Below, piece by piece: positions 51,963-60,493 of a stretch of 64,000 nucleotides of DNA. The position numbers were made by a program, and so were the translations under genes. The stretch comes from Litchfieldella qijiaojingensis (GTDB lineage: Bacteria > Pseudomonadota > Gammaproteobacteria > Pseudomonadales > Halomonadaceae), in NCBI RefSeq assembly GCF_014651875.1, contig NZ_BMXS01000025.1, positions 1 to 64,000 of the forward strand. The letters run 5' to 3'. The notes under the pieces were generated by a model. The model was given only the letters and a program-made list of their open reading frames with translations. It did no database searches and was not told the origin of the DNA. The first letter of the stretch is position 1; every line of letters starts with the position of its first letter.

Positions 51963-53279
51963 TCAATCCAGGTAACCGGCACGCTGCATGGTGCGCTCGG
52001 TGGCGCGCTGGGCGGACTGCAGGGCCTGCTCGACCGTGGAGTCGCCGGTCAGCGCCGAGGCCACCATCTGACCGACCTGGGTGCCGATCGACTGGAACTC
52101 GGGAATGCCGACGAACTGCACGCCCATGTAGGGGCTGGGCTCCAGGGTCGAGTCGGTGGGATCGGCGTTACGGATGGCATGGAGCACGAAGTCGGCGAAG
52201 GGCGCTTCGCGTTGGTAGTTCTCGTTGGCGTAGGTCGACTCGCGGGTACCCGGCGGCACGCTGGTCCAGCCCTGGGTCTCGCCGACCAGCTCGATGTACT
52301 CCTGGGAGGTCGCCCAGCTGATAAAGGTCTTGGCTGCCTCGGGCTTCTCCGAGGAGGAGGGGATGGCCAGCGCCCATGACCACAGCCAGTGCGAGCCCTT
52401 GGGGGTTTCGGCGATCGGCGCCGGAGCAAAGCCCAGTTGGTCGGCCACCGAGGACTCACCGGGGTTGTAGAGCTTGCCCGCCGCCGAGGTGGCGTCGACC
52501 CAGATCCCGCAGTTGCCGCGCGAGAACAGCGCCAAGTTCTCGTTGAAGCCATTGGAGCTGGCGCCGGCAGGGCCATAGTCGTTGAGCAGGTCGACGTAGA
52601 ACTGGATCGCCTCCTGCCAGGCCGGCGAATTGATCTGCGGATTCCATTCCTCGTCGAACCAACGCCCACCGAAGGTATTCACCAGCGTCGAGACGAAGGC
52701 CATGTTCTCGCCCCAGCCCGGCTTGCCACGCAGGCAGATACCAGCGACGCCGTTATCCGGATCGTGGACCCGGCTTGCCCAGTCGCGGACTTCCTCCCAG
52801 GTCGGCTGCTTGGAGACCTCGATTCCTGCCTGCTCGAACAGGTCCTTGCGATAGAACATCATCGAGCTCTCGCCGTAGAACGGCAGGGCATGCAGGGTGC
52901 CGTTATGACTCAGGCCGTCGCGGACCGGCTTGAGCAGATCGTCGGCCCGATAGTCCTCGGGCAGGTCATTCAGCGGTACCAACCACCCGCGCTCGGCCCA
53001 GATGGGAGCCTCGTAAGTGCCGATGGTCATCACATCGAACTGACCGCCGTCGGTAGCGATATCGGTGGTCAACCGCTGACGCAGCACGTTCTCCTCGAGA
53101 ATCACCCAGTCCAGCTCGATATCGGGATGCGCCGCCTCGAACTCATCGGTCAGGCTCTGCATGATGACCATGTCGTTGTTGTTGACCGTGGCCACGGTGA
53201 TGGTTTCGGCATAGGCAGCCGTAGCGGTGGCGCCGACGGCCGCGATGCCGGCAAGGGGGAGTGCTCTTGTGAGCTTCAT
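51963..53279 (-). CDS. smoE: Polyol ABC importer, periplasmic binding protein
   Basis: This 438-residue family 1 solute-binding protein has a signal peptide ending near Ala-Tyr-Ala-Glu and the segments TVNNNDMVIMQSLTDEFE, LPFYGESSMMFYRKDLFEQAG and SHWLWSWALAIPSSSEKPEAAKTFISW. It matches the sorbitol/mannitol-binding group. It is the first gene of the minus-strand polyol operon. A palindrome some 70-100 bp upstream (53347-53378) is a likely regulator site. Confidence 0.9.
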   Translation of the reverse strand: MKLTRALPLAGIAAVGATATAAYAETITVATVNNNDMVIMQSLTDEFEAAHPDIELDWVILEENVLRQRLTTDIATDGGQFDVMTIGTYEAPIWAERGWLVPLNDLPEDYRADDLLKPVRDGLSHNGTLHALPFYGESSMMFYRKDLFEQAGIEVSKQPTWEEVRDWASRVHDPDNGVAGICLRGKPGWGENMAFVSTLVNTFGGRWFDEEWNPQINSPAWQEAIQFYVDLLNDYGPAGASSNGFNENLALFSRGNCGIWVDATSAAGKLYNPGESSVADQLGFAPAPIAETPKGSHWLWSWALAIPSSSEKPEAAKTFISWATSQEYIELVGETQGWTSVPPGTRESTYANENYQREAPFADFVLHAIRNADPTDSTLEPSPYMGVQFVGIPEFQSIGTQVGQMVASALTGDSTVEQALQSAQRATERTMQRAGYLD

Positions 53280-53346
53280 CGGTTGGCTCCTTTAGAGGCT
53301 TGCCCTGTATTCGGGCTTGGCATTGTTGTAGAAAGCCGGATTCTTG

Positions 53347-53378
53347 TTTTGATCAATTTACTCATCGATCGATCAAAT
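53347..53378. promoter_or_regulatory. Palindrome upstream of smoE (candidate SorC-type operator)
   Basis: TTTTGATC at 53347-53354 faces GATCAAA at 53371-53377, with an ATCGATCGAT palindrome between them. The arms are separated by 16 nt. It lies between the regulator gene and smoE in the expected promoter zone. Binding by the adjacent SorC-family protein is inferred. Confidence 0.5.
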
Positions 53379-53454
53379 GATCGGACAGGAACCAAAAAAA
53401 CGCAAAGGAACTGGTATTAGACTTTAGGCCAACGGATTAGAGAAACGCTGACAG

Positions 53455-54411
53455 TCAGAGATTTTCCGACTCGATGATAAAGCGCGCCGCGTTCTCGTCG
53501 GTGATCAAACCCTTGAGCCAGCCGCCGCGCAGCGCAGCCAGGATCGCCGGGCCCTTGTCACGACCACCGGCCAACGCCACCAGCGACTGGTCGCGAAACA
53601 TCTCCAACGGCAAGCTGGTGACGCGGCGGGTGATGGAACAGTCGATCACCTCGCCGGCCTGATTCAGCGGCCAACCCAGCAGCTCGCCTACCGCACTAAG
53701 CGACAACAACTCCTCGAGTTCGGTCTCACTGATAAAGTGATCCTGAAACAGGGTCGCCTGGCGATCGATGCGCCCGATGCCGATGAAGGCGGCCTCGGCC
53801 TGCTTGGCGACCTCGGCGATGGCCTGGAACAGGTGCTGGCTGAGCATGGCCTGCTTTTCCTCCACCGAGCCGGCCACCACCGGCGCCGGCAGCAGGAAGC
53901 GCTCACCGCCGGTCTTGTCGGCCAGCACCATGACCCCGTCGTAGCGGTTGGCGGAGCCGTCGCGGGCGACATTGCCGACCAGCGACACGAAGCGATGCTG
54001 CGGTCGGTCGATACGGCTCAGGGCTTCCACCATGGCCCGCACCGAGCGACCGGTGCCAAGCGACAGCGTCAAGGGTTCGGAACGGTCCAGGTAGCGGGAC
54101 AAGCGTTCGGCGCCGGCCACCGCCAGGTAGTGGGCGCTGCTGTCGGCGGCGTCGGGGTCGGCCGGCACGACATCGCAGAACTCCAGGCCGAAGCGTTTGA
54201 GGATGGCATCCGACATCACCATGCAATTGGCCAACGGATGATCGATGTGCACCTTGACCAGTCCTTCCTGACGCGCCAAGGCCAGCAGCCGCTGTACGCC
54301 AGGGCGCGACACGCCGAGCTGGCTGGCGATCTCATCCTGAGTGCGCCCACCGACATACGACAGCCAGGCCGCGCGCGCCGCCTGATCCAATTTCAGCTCG
54401 AATTTATCCAC
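53455..54411 (-). CDS. SorC/DeoR-family sugar-responsive regulator of the polyol operon
   Basis: The most likely start is GTG at 54411 (MDKFELKLDQAARAAWL), which gives 318 residues, the family's normal size; frames open further to 54513 lack a good start. A helix-turn-helix (about 22-50, with GGRTQDEIASQLGVSRPGVQRLL) precedes the SorC sugar-phosphate-binding domain, with LSLGTGRSVRAMVEAL and VALAGGRDKGPAILAAL. It is transcribed in the same direction as the polyol operon, 175 bp upstream, and probably activates or represses it in response to a polyol or sugar phosphate. Confidence 0.85.
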   Translation of the reverse strand: MDKFELKLDQAARAAWLSYVGGRTQDEIASQLGVSRPGVQRLLALARQEGLVKVHIDHPLANCMVMSDAILKRFGLEFCDVVPADPDAADSSAHYLAVAGAERLSRYLDRSEPLTLSLGTGRSVRAMVEALSRIDRPQHRFVSLVGNVARDGSANRYDGVMVLADKTGGERFLLPAPVVAGSVEEKQAMLSQHLFQAIAEVAKQAEAAFIGIGRIDRQATLFQDHFISETELEELLSLSAVGELLGWPLNQAGEVIDCSITRRVTSLPLEMFRDQSLVALAGGRDKGPAILAALRGGWLKGLITDENAARFIIESENL

Positions 54412-54604
54412 GTGATCCGACCGTTCCGGTTGCACTCGATGCTGGAAATCATCGCAAGCAAGTCGGAAATTCACAACGTCATGTTCGAAACGCCGTGGAC
54501 CGACACTTACCAACCGTTACCGACTCGTCAGTGTTTTCATTGAACGCACGGGGCTCATTGGTATCGAATGGCGGTACCCATCACCCGACCCACGGGAGCT
54601 TTCC

Positions 54605-54964
54605 ATGACCGACCATCGCAACGATCGACAGCGCAATGCCGCCTGGGACGCTGCCCAGCAATGGCGTGAACGTGCGCGCCATGCTCGTCCTCAAGGCAAT
54701 GTCGGTGGGTTTCGCCTACTGGCGACCTGGCTGCTGTTCGGCGTCCTGATGGTCGTCGGCACCGTGCTGGGGCTGTTCTTCCTGCTTGTCGGATGGGCCA
54801 TGTTGCCGTTCCTACGCCACCGGATGAAAAAGCGCATGGAGCGCATGCGTGCCGAGCAGGCCGAGGATATCGGCGGCTTTGACCGCTACCACGACCGCAG
54901 GGGCCGCCATCAGGATGTGCTGGAGGGCCAGTACGAGGTGAAGGACGACGACCGCAACCGCTAG
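54605..54964 (+). CDS. Hypothetical small membrane protein (119 aa)
   Basis: The protein has a charged N-terminal region of about 38 residues. One long or two short hydrophobic segments follow (about 41-70, LLATWLLFGVLMVVGTVLGLFFLLVGWAML), then a basic, Met/Arg-rich stretch and an acidic tail. GGGAG lies 6 nt before the ATG. No family is recognised with certainty. It stands alone, divergent from the SorC regulator and convergent with the oxidoreductase at 54972. Confidence 0.7.
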   Translation: MTDHRNDRQRNAAWDAAQQWRERARHARPQGNVGGFRLLATWLLFGVLMVVGTVLGLFFLLVGWAMLPFLRHRMKKRMERMRAEQAEDIGGFDRYHDRRGRHQDVLEGQYEVKDDDRNR

Positions 54965-54971
54965 CCGGGCG

Positions 54972-55925
54972 TCAACCGCCGGAGTTGGCCATCAGTGCCT
55001 CGAGGCGGTCGAGCAAACGCATGGTCGGCAAACAATCGGAAAAGGCGGCCTCGGGTCGCCGGCCTTCGCATATCGCCGCGATGAATTCCCGGTCCTGATA
55101 TTCGAAACCGCTGCCCTCCAAGGGCACCACTGCCCCGCGGTGGTCCTTCAATTCGTCGCGGAAGGCCTGCAGGGTGTCCTCTTCACCGATGTAGCGATAG
55201 AAACCGCCAAAGGGCCCATGGTGGTTGAACGACAGCACCAGGGTGGCCATCACTCCGGCATGTGAGCGCAGGCCGATATTCATGTCCATGGGGATGCCGA
55301 GTTCGGCATGTGGCGGCCCGGCGCTGCCCCATACCTCCAGATCGAAGTCGTCGAGCAGCCAAGCGAACAGGTCGACGCTGTGGCAGGCGTGATGCCACAG
55401 CAGATTGTCCGTCCAACTGCGCGGATTGCCGTGCATGTTGAGATTCTGGCGCCGGAAGAAGTAAGTCTCCGATACCAGGTGCTGGAGATGGAACTCACCG
55501 CGCTGGATACGCCGCTTGATCTCGCGATGCGGAGCATTGAAGCGTCGGGTATGGGCCACCATGCCCACCCGATCCGAGCGCTCGGCCCGTTCGGTGAGGC
55601 GCTCGGCATCGGCAAGATTGAGGCTCATGGGGATCTCGGCCAGCACATGCTTGCCGCTATCTATGGCCTGCGCGGCCTGGCTGGCATGCAATTGGCTCGG
55701 TGTGGCCAGGATCACGGCATCGATGTCGTCGCGCGCCAGACTCGCCTCGTAATCCAGAGAAACTTCGGGGATCTTCCATTCGTGGGCAAAAATTCGTGCA
55801 TCCTCGTCGACGCCACCGACCAGGCATGCCACCTCGACATCTTCGATACGCTCCAAGGCCTGCATGTGAATGCCGGCGATGGCCCCTTCACCAGCCAGCA
55901 GCAGACGAATGGGAATGCTGGTCAT
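54972..55925 (-). CDS. Gfo/Idh/MocA-family oxidoreductase
   Basis: The start at 55925 (MTSIPIRLLLAGEGAIAG) has AAGGAG upstream. The 317-residue protein has a Rossmann N-terminus with the slightly unusual LAGEGAIAGIH loop. LAEIPMSLNLADAERL stands at the position where most members have Glu-Lys-Pro; here the lysine is replaced by isoleucine (Glu-Ile-Pro). DNLLWHHACHSVDLFAWLLDD carries the active-site His residues. This is the third such enzyme in the window. The EKP variant suggests a changed activity, such as non-classical substrate handling. Confidence 0.8.
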   Translation of the reverse strand: MTSIPIRLLLAGEGAIAGIHMQALERIEDVEVACLVGGVDEDARIFAHEWKIPEVSLDYEASLARDDIDAVILATPSQLHASQAAQAIDSGKHVLAEIPMSLNLADAERLTERAERSDRVGMVAHTRRFNAPHREIKRRIQRGEFHLQHLVSETYFFRRQNLNMHGNPRSWTDNLLWHHACHSVDLFAWLLDDFDLEVWGSAGPPHAELGIPMDMNIGLRSHAGVMATLVLSFNHHGPFGGFYRYIGEEDTLQAFRDELKDHRGAVVPLEGSGFEYQDREFIAAICEGRRPEAAFSDCLPTMRLLDRLEALMANSGG

Positions 55926-56007
55926 GCTTTCGTCTCCTTGCAAGATACGGTGCGTAAGTCAATGGTATAGGAGGCTATCTTCCGACTCTCAAGGGAGTTT
56001 CCCAAGG

Positions 56008-57015
56008 ATGATGAGAACCCCGCCGCTACGCCGACATCGCCGATATCCGGCAAGCATCGTCGTGTTCTTGCTCTGCTGGTTCGTCGTCACGGTAGCCCAG
56101 GCACAGACGCTACGGGTCGGCGTGTTGCAGTTCGGAACCGTCAACTGGGAGCTGGAGGTGGTCCAGTCCCACCGTCTGCTGGAAGCATATGACATAGAGC
56201 TCGAGGTGGTGCCACTGGCCTCCGAGAATGCACTGGCCGTGGCCCTGCAAGGTGGACGAGTCGACCTGATCGTCTCCGACTGGCTATGGGCGGCGCGCCA
56301 GCGGGACGCCGGGCGTGCCTACCAATTCGCGCCCTATTCGCTGTCGGTGGGCGCCGTGATGGTCGCTCCCGAGGCGGGCATCGGCAGCGTGGAAGAGCTG
56401 GCCGGCCACCAGTTGGGCATTGCCGGAGGACCGGTCGACAAGACCTGGATCCTGTTGCGGGCCTATGCTCGGCGTGTCCACGGCCTCGATCTCGACAGTG
56501 CCGTCGAGCCCGCCTACGCCGCGCCACCGATGATCAATGCCCTGATGCGCGACGGCCGCCTGAGCGCGGCGATCAATTTCTGGCACTACAATGCCCGTCT
56601 CCAAGCCATCGGCATGCAACCGCTGGTGACCGTCGAGCGGATGCTCGAGGAACTCGGCATCACCCCGGTTCCCCCCTTGCTGGGCTGGGTATTCGCCGAG
56701 GCCTGGGCAAAGGAAAATCGCGAAGCGTTGCGCCATTTCCTGGAGGCCACCTATCAGGCCAAAGCGATCCTCGCCGCCGACTACTACGAGGTCTGGGAGT
56801 CGTTACGCGCTATGGTCAAGCCGGAAAACGAGCCCATGTTCGAAGCGCTCAAGGCCGGCTATCGAGCCGGCATTCCCGAACGCTACGGCGATGCCGAGAT
56901 CGCCGCCGCTCAGCGACTTTTCCAGGTCCTGGCCGCGGAAGGCGGCGGAGAGCTCACCGGAGGCGTACGGCGCCTGGCCCCGGCGGTTTTCTGGGACGGC
57001 TTTCGCTTGCCATGA
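56008..57015 (+). CDS. ABC importer binding protein (NitT/TauT/SsuA-like)
   Basis: This 335-residue protein (start 56008 or the adjacent ATG at 56011) has a signal peptide ending near Ala-Gln-Ala and the NMT1/SsuA-like fold. LRVGVLQFGTVNWELEVVQSH is the first strand, and VDLIVSDWLWAARQRDAG and AGHQLGIAGGPVDKTWILLRAY follow. The family binds sulfonates, nitrate, taurine or pyrimidine precursors. It is first in a three-gene importer followed by secreted redox proteins, so a role linked to alcohol oxidation is possible but unproven. Confidence 0.82.
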   Translation: MMRTPPLRRHRRYPASIVVFLLCWFVVTVAQAQTLRVGVLQFGTVNWELEVVQSHRLLEAYDIELEVVPLASENALAVALQGGRVDLIVSDWLWAARQRDAGRAYQFAPYSLSVGAVMVAPEAGIGSVEELAGHQLGIAGGPVDKTWILLRAYARRVHGLDLDSAVEPAYAAPPMINALMRDGRLSAAINFWHYNARLQAIGMQPLVTVERMLEELGITPVPPLLGWVFAEAWAKENREALRHFLEATYQAKAILAADYYEVWESLRAMVKPENEPMFEALKAGYRAGIPERYGDAEIAAAQRLFQVLAAEGGGELTGGVRRLAPAVFWDGFRLP

Positions 57016-57761
57016 GATCACGCCAATGGCTACTGCGCGGCGCCTCGCTGCTGGGTCTGGTGCTGGTCTGGGCCATCGCGGCGTGGATAGCCGCTGCGCC
57101 GATGCTGCCGGCACCACAGCAAGTGCTGGCCAGTGCCTGGCAACATAGCCTGAGCGGCGAATTGCCCTACCATCTCTCGACCACCCTGGCCCGAGTCCTG
57201 GTGAGCTTTCTCCTGGCGATGAGCATCGGCACGGCCATCGGCATTGCCATGGGCCGCTACCGCCGGCTCGACATCGCCCTGGATGGCGCGCTGGTGCTGG
57301 GCCTGAACATCCCGGCCCTGGTGACCATCATCCTGTGCTACATCTGGTTCGGGCTCACCGAGGTCGCGGCGGTGATCGCCGTCTCGGTCAACAAGATCCC
57401 CACCGTGGCGGTGACGGTGCGCGAAGGAGCGCGCGCGGTGGATCTCCGCCTGTTGGCCGTCGCCCAAGCCTATCGTCTGCCACCGTGGCGCAAGTTATGG
57501 AAGGTCTATCTCCCGCAGCTGTATCCCTACCTGATGGCCGCGGCTCGAGGCGGCCTGGCACTGATCTGGAAGATCGTGCTGGTGGTGGAGCTGCTCGGGC
57601 GCAGCAACGGCGTCGGCTTCCAGCTACATTCCTACTATCAGTTCTTCGACATCACCAGCATCCTGGCCTATACCTTGGCCTTCGCCGCCGTAGTACTGCT
57701 GGTCGAGGCATTGATCATGCGGCCCCTGGAAAATCGGCTGACGAGGTGGCGCGATGCCTGA
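57012..57761 (+). CDS. ABC importer permease (SsuC-like)
   Basis: The ATG at 57012 overlaps the upstream TGA. A longer frame open from 56286 is only an alternative reading of the binding-protein gene. The 249-residue protein has six helices and the coupling motif EGARAVDLRLLAVAQAYRLPPWRKLWKVYLPQ, read here as its conserved EGAR...A..Y core. It is a BPD_transp_1 permease of the NitT/TauT class. The stop overlaps the ATPase start. Confidence 0.88.
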   Translation: MRSRQWLLRGASLLGLVLVWAIAAWIAAAPMLPAPQQVLASAWQHSLSGELPYHLSTTLARVLVSFLLAMSIGTAIGIAMGRYRRLDIALDGALVLGLNIPALVTIILCYIWFGLTEVAAVIAVSVNKIPTVAVTVREGARAVDLRLLAVAQAYRLPPWRKLWKVYLPQLYPYLMAAARGGLALIWKIVLVVELLGRSNGVGFQLHSYYQFFDITSILAYTLAFAAVVLLVEALIMRPLENRLTRWRDA

Positions 57762-58527
57762 CCTGGAAGTTCGCATCGACGAGAAGCGCTTCGGCGACGC
57801 AGTGATCCTGCGCGACCTCACCTTTAGCGCGCAGTGTGGTGAGTTTCTGGCACTGGTCGGCCCCTCGGGGGTGGGCAAGAGCACTCTGCTGAATCTGATC
57901 GCCGGACTCGATCCCCTATTCGATGGTTCCATTCATTGGCACGGAGCTCCACTGCACCGGCACGCCCACTCCCCCGAGCGACTGGGGATGATGTTCCAGG
58001 AACCACGTCTGATGCCTTGGCTGAGCGCCCTCGACAACGTGCGCCTGGTACTTGCCGACCCCGCTGCCGAAAGCGAGAGAGCACGTACCTTGCTGCAGGA
58101 AGTCGGACTCGGCCATGCACTCGACGCCTGGCCCAACCAGTTATCGGGAGGCATGCAACGTCGCGTGGCCCTGGCACGCGCCTTCGCGGTCGACCCTCGC
58201 CTGCTGCTGATGGATGAACCCTTCGTCTCGCTGGACATGCCGACCGGCAACCGGCTGCGCGAATCGTTGCTGGCGCTGTGGCAACGCGACCGCCCGCTGG
58301 TGCTGTTCGTGACTCATGACTTGCGCGAAGCGCTGGCACTGGCCGACCGCGTGCTGTTCCTGTCCGAGCCACCGGCGCGGATCATGTTGGACTACGTGGT
58401 TCCACTGGAGCGCCCCAGGAATCTCGAGGGCACAGCGATCGCCAAGTTGCAGGAACGGCTGTTCAGCCGCCATCCGTCCCTGCTCTCCGGGGCACTGGAA
58501 GCGCCCTCGGTGCGGCACGACACGTGA
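57754..58527 (+). CDS. ABC importer ATP-binding protein (SsuB-like)
   Basis: This 257-residue ATPase has Walker A GPSGVGKSTLLNLIAG, a Q-loop FQEPRLMPWLSALDNV, the signature LSGGMQRRVALARA and Walker B LLLMDEPFVSLD. It overlaps the permease gene by eight bases. The Q-loop sequence and length match SsuB/TauB relatives. It completes the importer begun at 56008. Confidence 0.9.
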   Translation: MPDLEVRIDEKRFGDAVILRDLTFSAQCGEFLALVGPSGVGKSTLLNLIAGLDPLFDGSIHWHGAPLHRHAHSPERLGMMFQEPRLMPWLSALDNVRLVLADPAAESERARTLLQEVGLGHALDAWPNQLSGGMQRRVALARAFAVDPRLLLMDEPFVSLDMPTGNRLRESLLALWQRDRPLVLFVTHDLREALALADRVLFLSEPPARIMLDYVVPLERPRNLEGTAIAKLQERLFSRHPSLLSGALEAPSVRHDT

Positions 58528-58625
58528 CAATGAAACCTGGCGCACGGTGGAAAAACCCCGTCAGGTACCATAACTTGAAACCAGTAAAAACCAACCACTC
58601 ATCCGACCCCATCGAGAGGCGGAGC

Positions 58626-58988
58626 ATGCACAATGACAAGGCGTTTTCTCCCATCATGGCCACGCTGGGCCTGACCGGTCTGTTCCTGCTATCACCAACG
58701 AGCATGGCTGCGGACAATGATTATCCCACCGAAGCGCGCGTGGACTACGTTCTCGGTTGCATGGCGGCAAACGGCCAGGATTACCTGACCATGCAGAAAT
58801 GCTCTTGCAGCATCGATGTGATCGCCGAACACATGACCTTCGACGACTACGAAGCGGTGAGGACCGTAATGAGCATGCAGGATCAGCCTGGTGAGTTGGG
58901 CATGCTGTTCCGCACCGAACGCAGCATGCAGGAAGACCTCGAGCGCTTCCGCAGCATACAGGCCGAAGCCGACCTGCGCTGTTTCTGA
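58626..58988 (+). CDS. Small Cys-rich exported protein (120 aa)
   Basis: The start at 58626 (MHNDKAFSPIMATLG) gives a signal peptide with cleavage near Ser-Met-Ala-Ala (residues 26-29). The mature part of about 90 residues has cysteines C45, C59, C61 and C119, including Lys-Cys-Ser-Cys-Ser. The even number suggests disulfides or metal coordination. No family name is certain. It is 8 bp upstream of a c-type cytochrome gene and faces the PQQ-associated ABC cluster, so periplasmic electron transfer or metal handling is a reasonable guess. Confidence 0.75.
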   Translation: MHNDKAFSPIMATLGLTGLFLLSPTSMAADNDYPTEARVDYVLGCMAANGQDYLTMQKCSCSIDVIAEHMTFDDYEAVRTVMSMQDQPGELGMLFRTERSMQEDLERFRSIQAEADLRCF

Positions 58989-58996
58989 GCCACCCC

Positions 58997-59371
58997 ATGT
59001 ATATCGAACCACCGAGTGTCGCCCTGTTCGTTCTCGCCATGGCTGCCAGCGCCATGGCCGACACCCGGATGCACGAGGGTGAGCGGGTATTCCGCAATCA
59101 GTGCCAGGGCTGTCACTCGCTGGAACCCGGCCGACACATCGCTGGCCCCAGCCTGCATGGCGTGGTCGGTCGACCTGTCGGTGCGGTCGAGGACTTCGAC
59201 TACTCCCCAACGCTACGGGATAGCGAGTTGACCTGGACACCCGAGACGCTCGACCGCTTTCTGACCGATCCCGATGCCTTCCTGCCTGGCACCCGCATGG
59301 TGTTCTGGGGGTTGGAAGAACGCCCGCGCCGGCAGGTGATCGAGTTTCTGCAGCATGCCGACGAACGGTAA
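58997..59371 (+). CDS. Class I c-type cytochrome
   Basis: This 124-residue protein has a short signal peptide ending near Ala-Met-Ala (about 19-21). It has a single haem site CQGCH (C36, C39, H40) and a likely axial Met101 in PGTRMVF. The GPSLHGVVGRPVG loop is typical of cytochrome c2/c550-like proteins. It would carry electrons in the periplasm, plausibly from a PQQ alcohol dehydrogenase encoded elsewhere. It follows the Cys-rich protein gene with an 8-bp gap. Confidence 0.9.
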   Translation: MYIEPPSVALFVLAMAASAMADTRMHEGERVFRNQCQGCHSLEPGRHIAGPSLHGVVGRPVGAVEDFDYSPTLRDSELTWTPETLDRFLTDPDAFLPGTRMVFWGLEERPRRQVIEFLQHADER

Positions 59372-59405
59372 CGGCTATCGCGCATGGCCGGACGATATTG
59401 CCGAC

Positions 59406-59500
59406 TTCATCGCGCAATGAATTGCGCTCCCACCACCCCCTAAGGCTGCGTACCGCTCGTGGGAGCGCAGCTCCGCTGCGCAATCCGGCCGCCAGGCCGG
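59406..59500. repeat. REP-like repeat, copy 1
   Basis: About 95 bp of three consecutive small hairpins: GCGCAAT/ATTGCGC, GCGCAG/CTGCGC and CCGGCC/GGCCGG. It shares most of its sequence with copy 2 at 59574-59662. It lies between the cytochrome gene and the convergent ABC-2 permease gene, a usual place for REP or BIME units. The 74 bp between the two copies show no other feature. Confidence 0.75.
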
Positions 59501-59573
59501 CTTGATGCCAACGTCTTCGCGGCTACAGCTGCTTCAACATGACTGGGTGCCAGGATTTGAGCACAGTGGTAGC

Positions 59574-59662
59574 TTCATCGCGCAATGAATTGCGCTCCCC
59601 CCTAAGGCTGCGTACCGTTCGTGGGAGCTCAGCTCCGCTGCGCGATCCGGCCGTCAGGCCGG
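59574..59662. repeat. REP-like repeat, copy 2
   Basis: A direct copy of 59406-59500 with a 6-nt deletion in the Cs after TTGCGCTCCC and a few substitutions. The TAAGGCTGCGTACCG and GCTCCGCTGCGC blocks are retained. The region 59372-59680 contains both repeats and no gene. Confidence 0.75.
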
Positions 59663-59680
59663 TTGGACCGTGGTCAGTGC

Positions 59681-60493
59681 TCACTCAGCGCCGGCGCCTG
59701 CCTTGCGGGTCATCATTCCACGCGCCGGGTTATAGGCCAGGATCGCCAGACCGAGCAGCACCGCGGTGGTCGCCACGACGATCAGCGTCGCATCGCCATT
59801 GAAGCGCTCGTACATCGCGAAGCGGATCATCTCCACTGCGTAGGTGAAGGGGTTCAAGGCGGCGACCTGGTAGACCAGATAGCTGCCCTCGCGTATGCGC
59901 CACAGGGGGTAGAGCGCCGAAGAGAGAAAGAACATCGGGAAGATCACGAAGTTCATGATGCCCGCGAAGTTCTCCAGTTGGCGCACGAAGGACGATAGCA
60001 GCATGCCCAGAGCGCCGACCATGAAACCGGTGACGACCAGCGCCGGCAGGATCAACACGTAGCCCATCAGCGGCGCCTTTACGCCGTAGAGGTAGGCGAT
60101 GACCAGGAACACGTAGACCTGCACGATCGACACCAGGGTCCCTGCCAGCAGCTTGCAGACCAGCAGGTACCAGCGCGGGAAGGGGCTGACCAGCAACACG
60201 CGCATGCTGCCCATCTCGCGATCGTAGACCATGGACAGCGAGCTTTGCATGCCGTTGAAGAGTTGGATCATGCCCACCAGCCCCGGGACGATATAGACCT
60301 CATAGAGAATGTAGGTCTGGTAGGGTTCGGTCATCGCCACGCCAAGTGCCATGCGAAAGCCGGCGGCGAACACGAACAGCCATATCAACGGCCTGACCAG
60401 CGCGGCCACGAAGCGCGAACGCTGGTGCACGAAACGCAGCAGCTCACGGCTGACCACGCCGCGTAGACAGTGTCCGTAGGCCGCCAAGCTCAT
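59681..60493 (-). CDS. pedC: ABC-2 permease of the PQQ-alcohol/lanthanide cluster (PedC-like)
   Basis: The ATG at 60493 overlaps the ATPase stop (ATGA). The 270-residue protein has six helices and the ABC-2 pattern RELLRFVHQRSRFVAALVRPL, MVYDREMGSMRVLL and a late MNFVIFPMFFLSSALYPLWRI. It resembles the permease family found with PQQ-dependent alcohol dehydrogenases, called PedC in Pseudomonas. In P. putida and methylotrophs the matching transporter has been tied to lanthanide uptake. The transport direction is not shown by sequence. Confidence 0.82.
   Translation of the reverse strand: MSLAAYGHCLRGVVSRELLRFVHQRSRFVAALVRPLIWLFVFAAGFRMALGVAMTEPYQTYILYEVYIVPGLVGMIQLFNGMQSSLSMVYDREMGSMRVLLVSPFPRWYLLVCKLLAGTLVSIVQVYVFLVIAYLYGVKAPLMGYVLILPALVVTGFMVGALGMLLSSFVRQLENFAGIMNFVIFPMFFLSSALYPLWRIREGSYLVYQVAALNPFTYAVEMIRFAMYERFNGDATLIVVATTAVLLGLAILAYNPARGMMTRKAGAGAE

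Noticed and set aside
56286-57011. Extended permease frame starting at 56286
   Set aside because: It overlaps the binding-protein gene in another frame and has no membrane or signal features. The ATG at 57012 overlaps the previous stop codon and begins the true protein.
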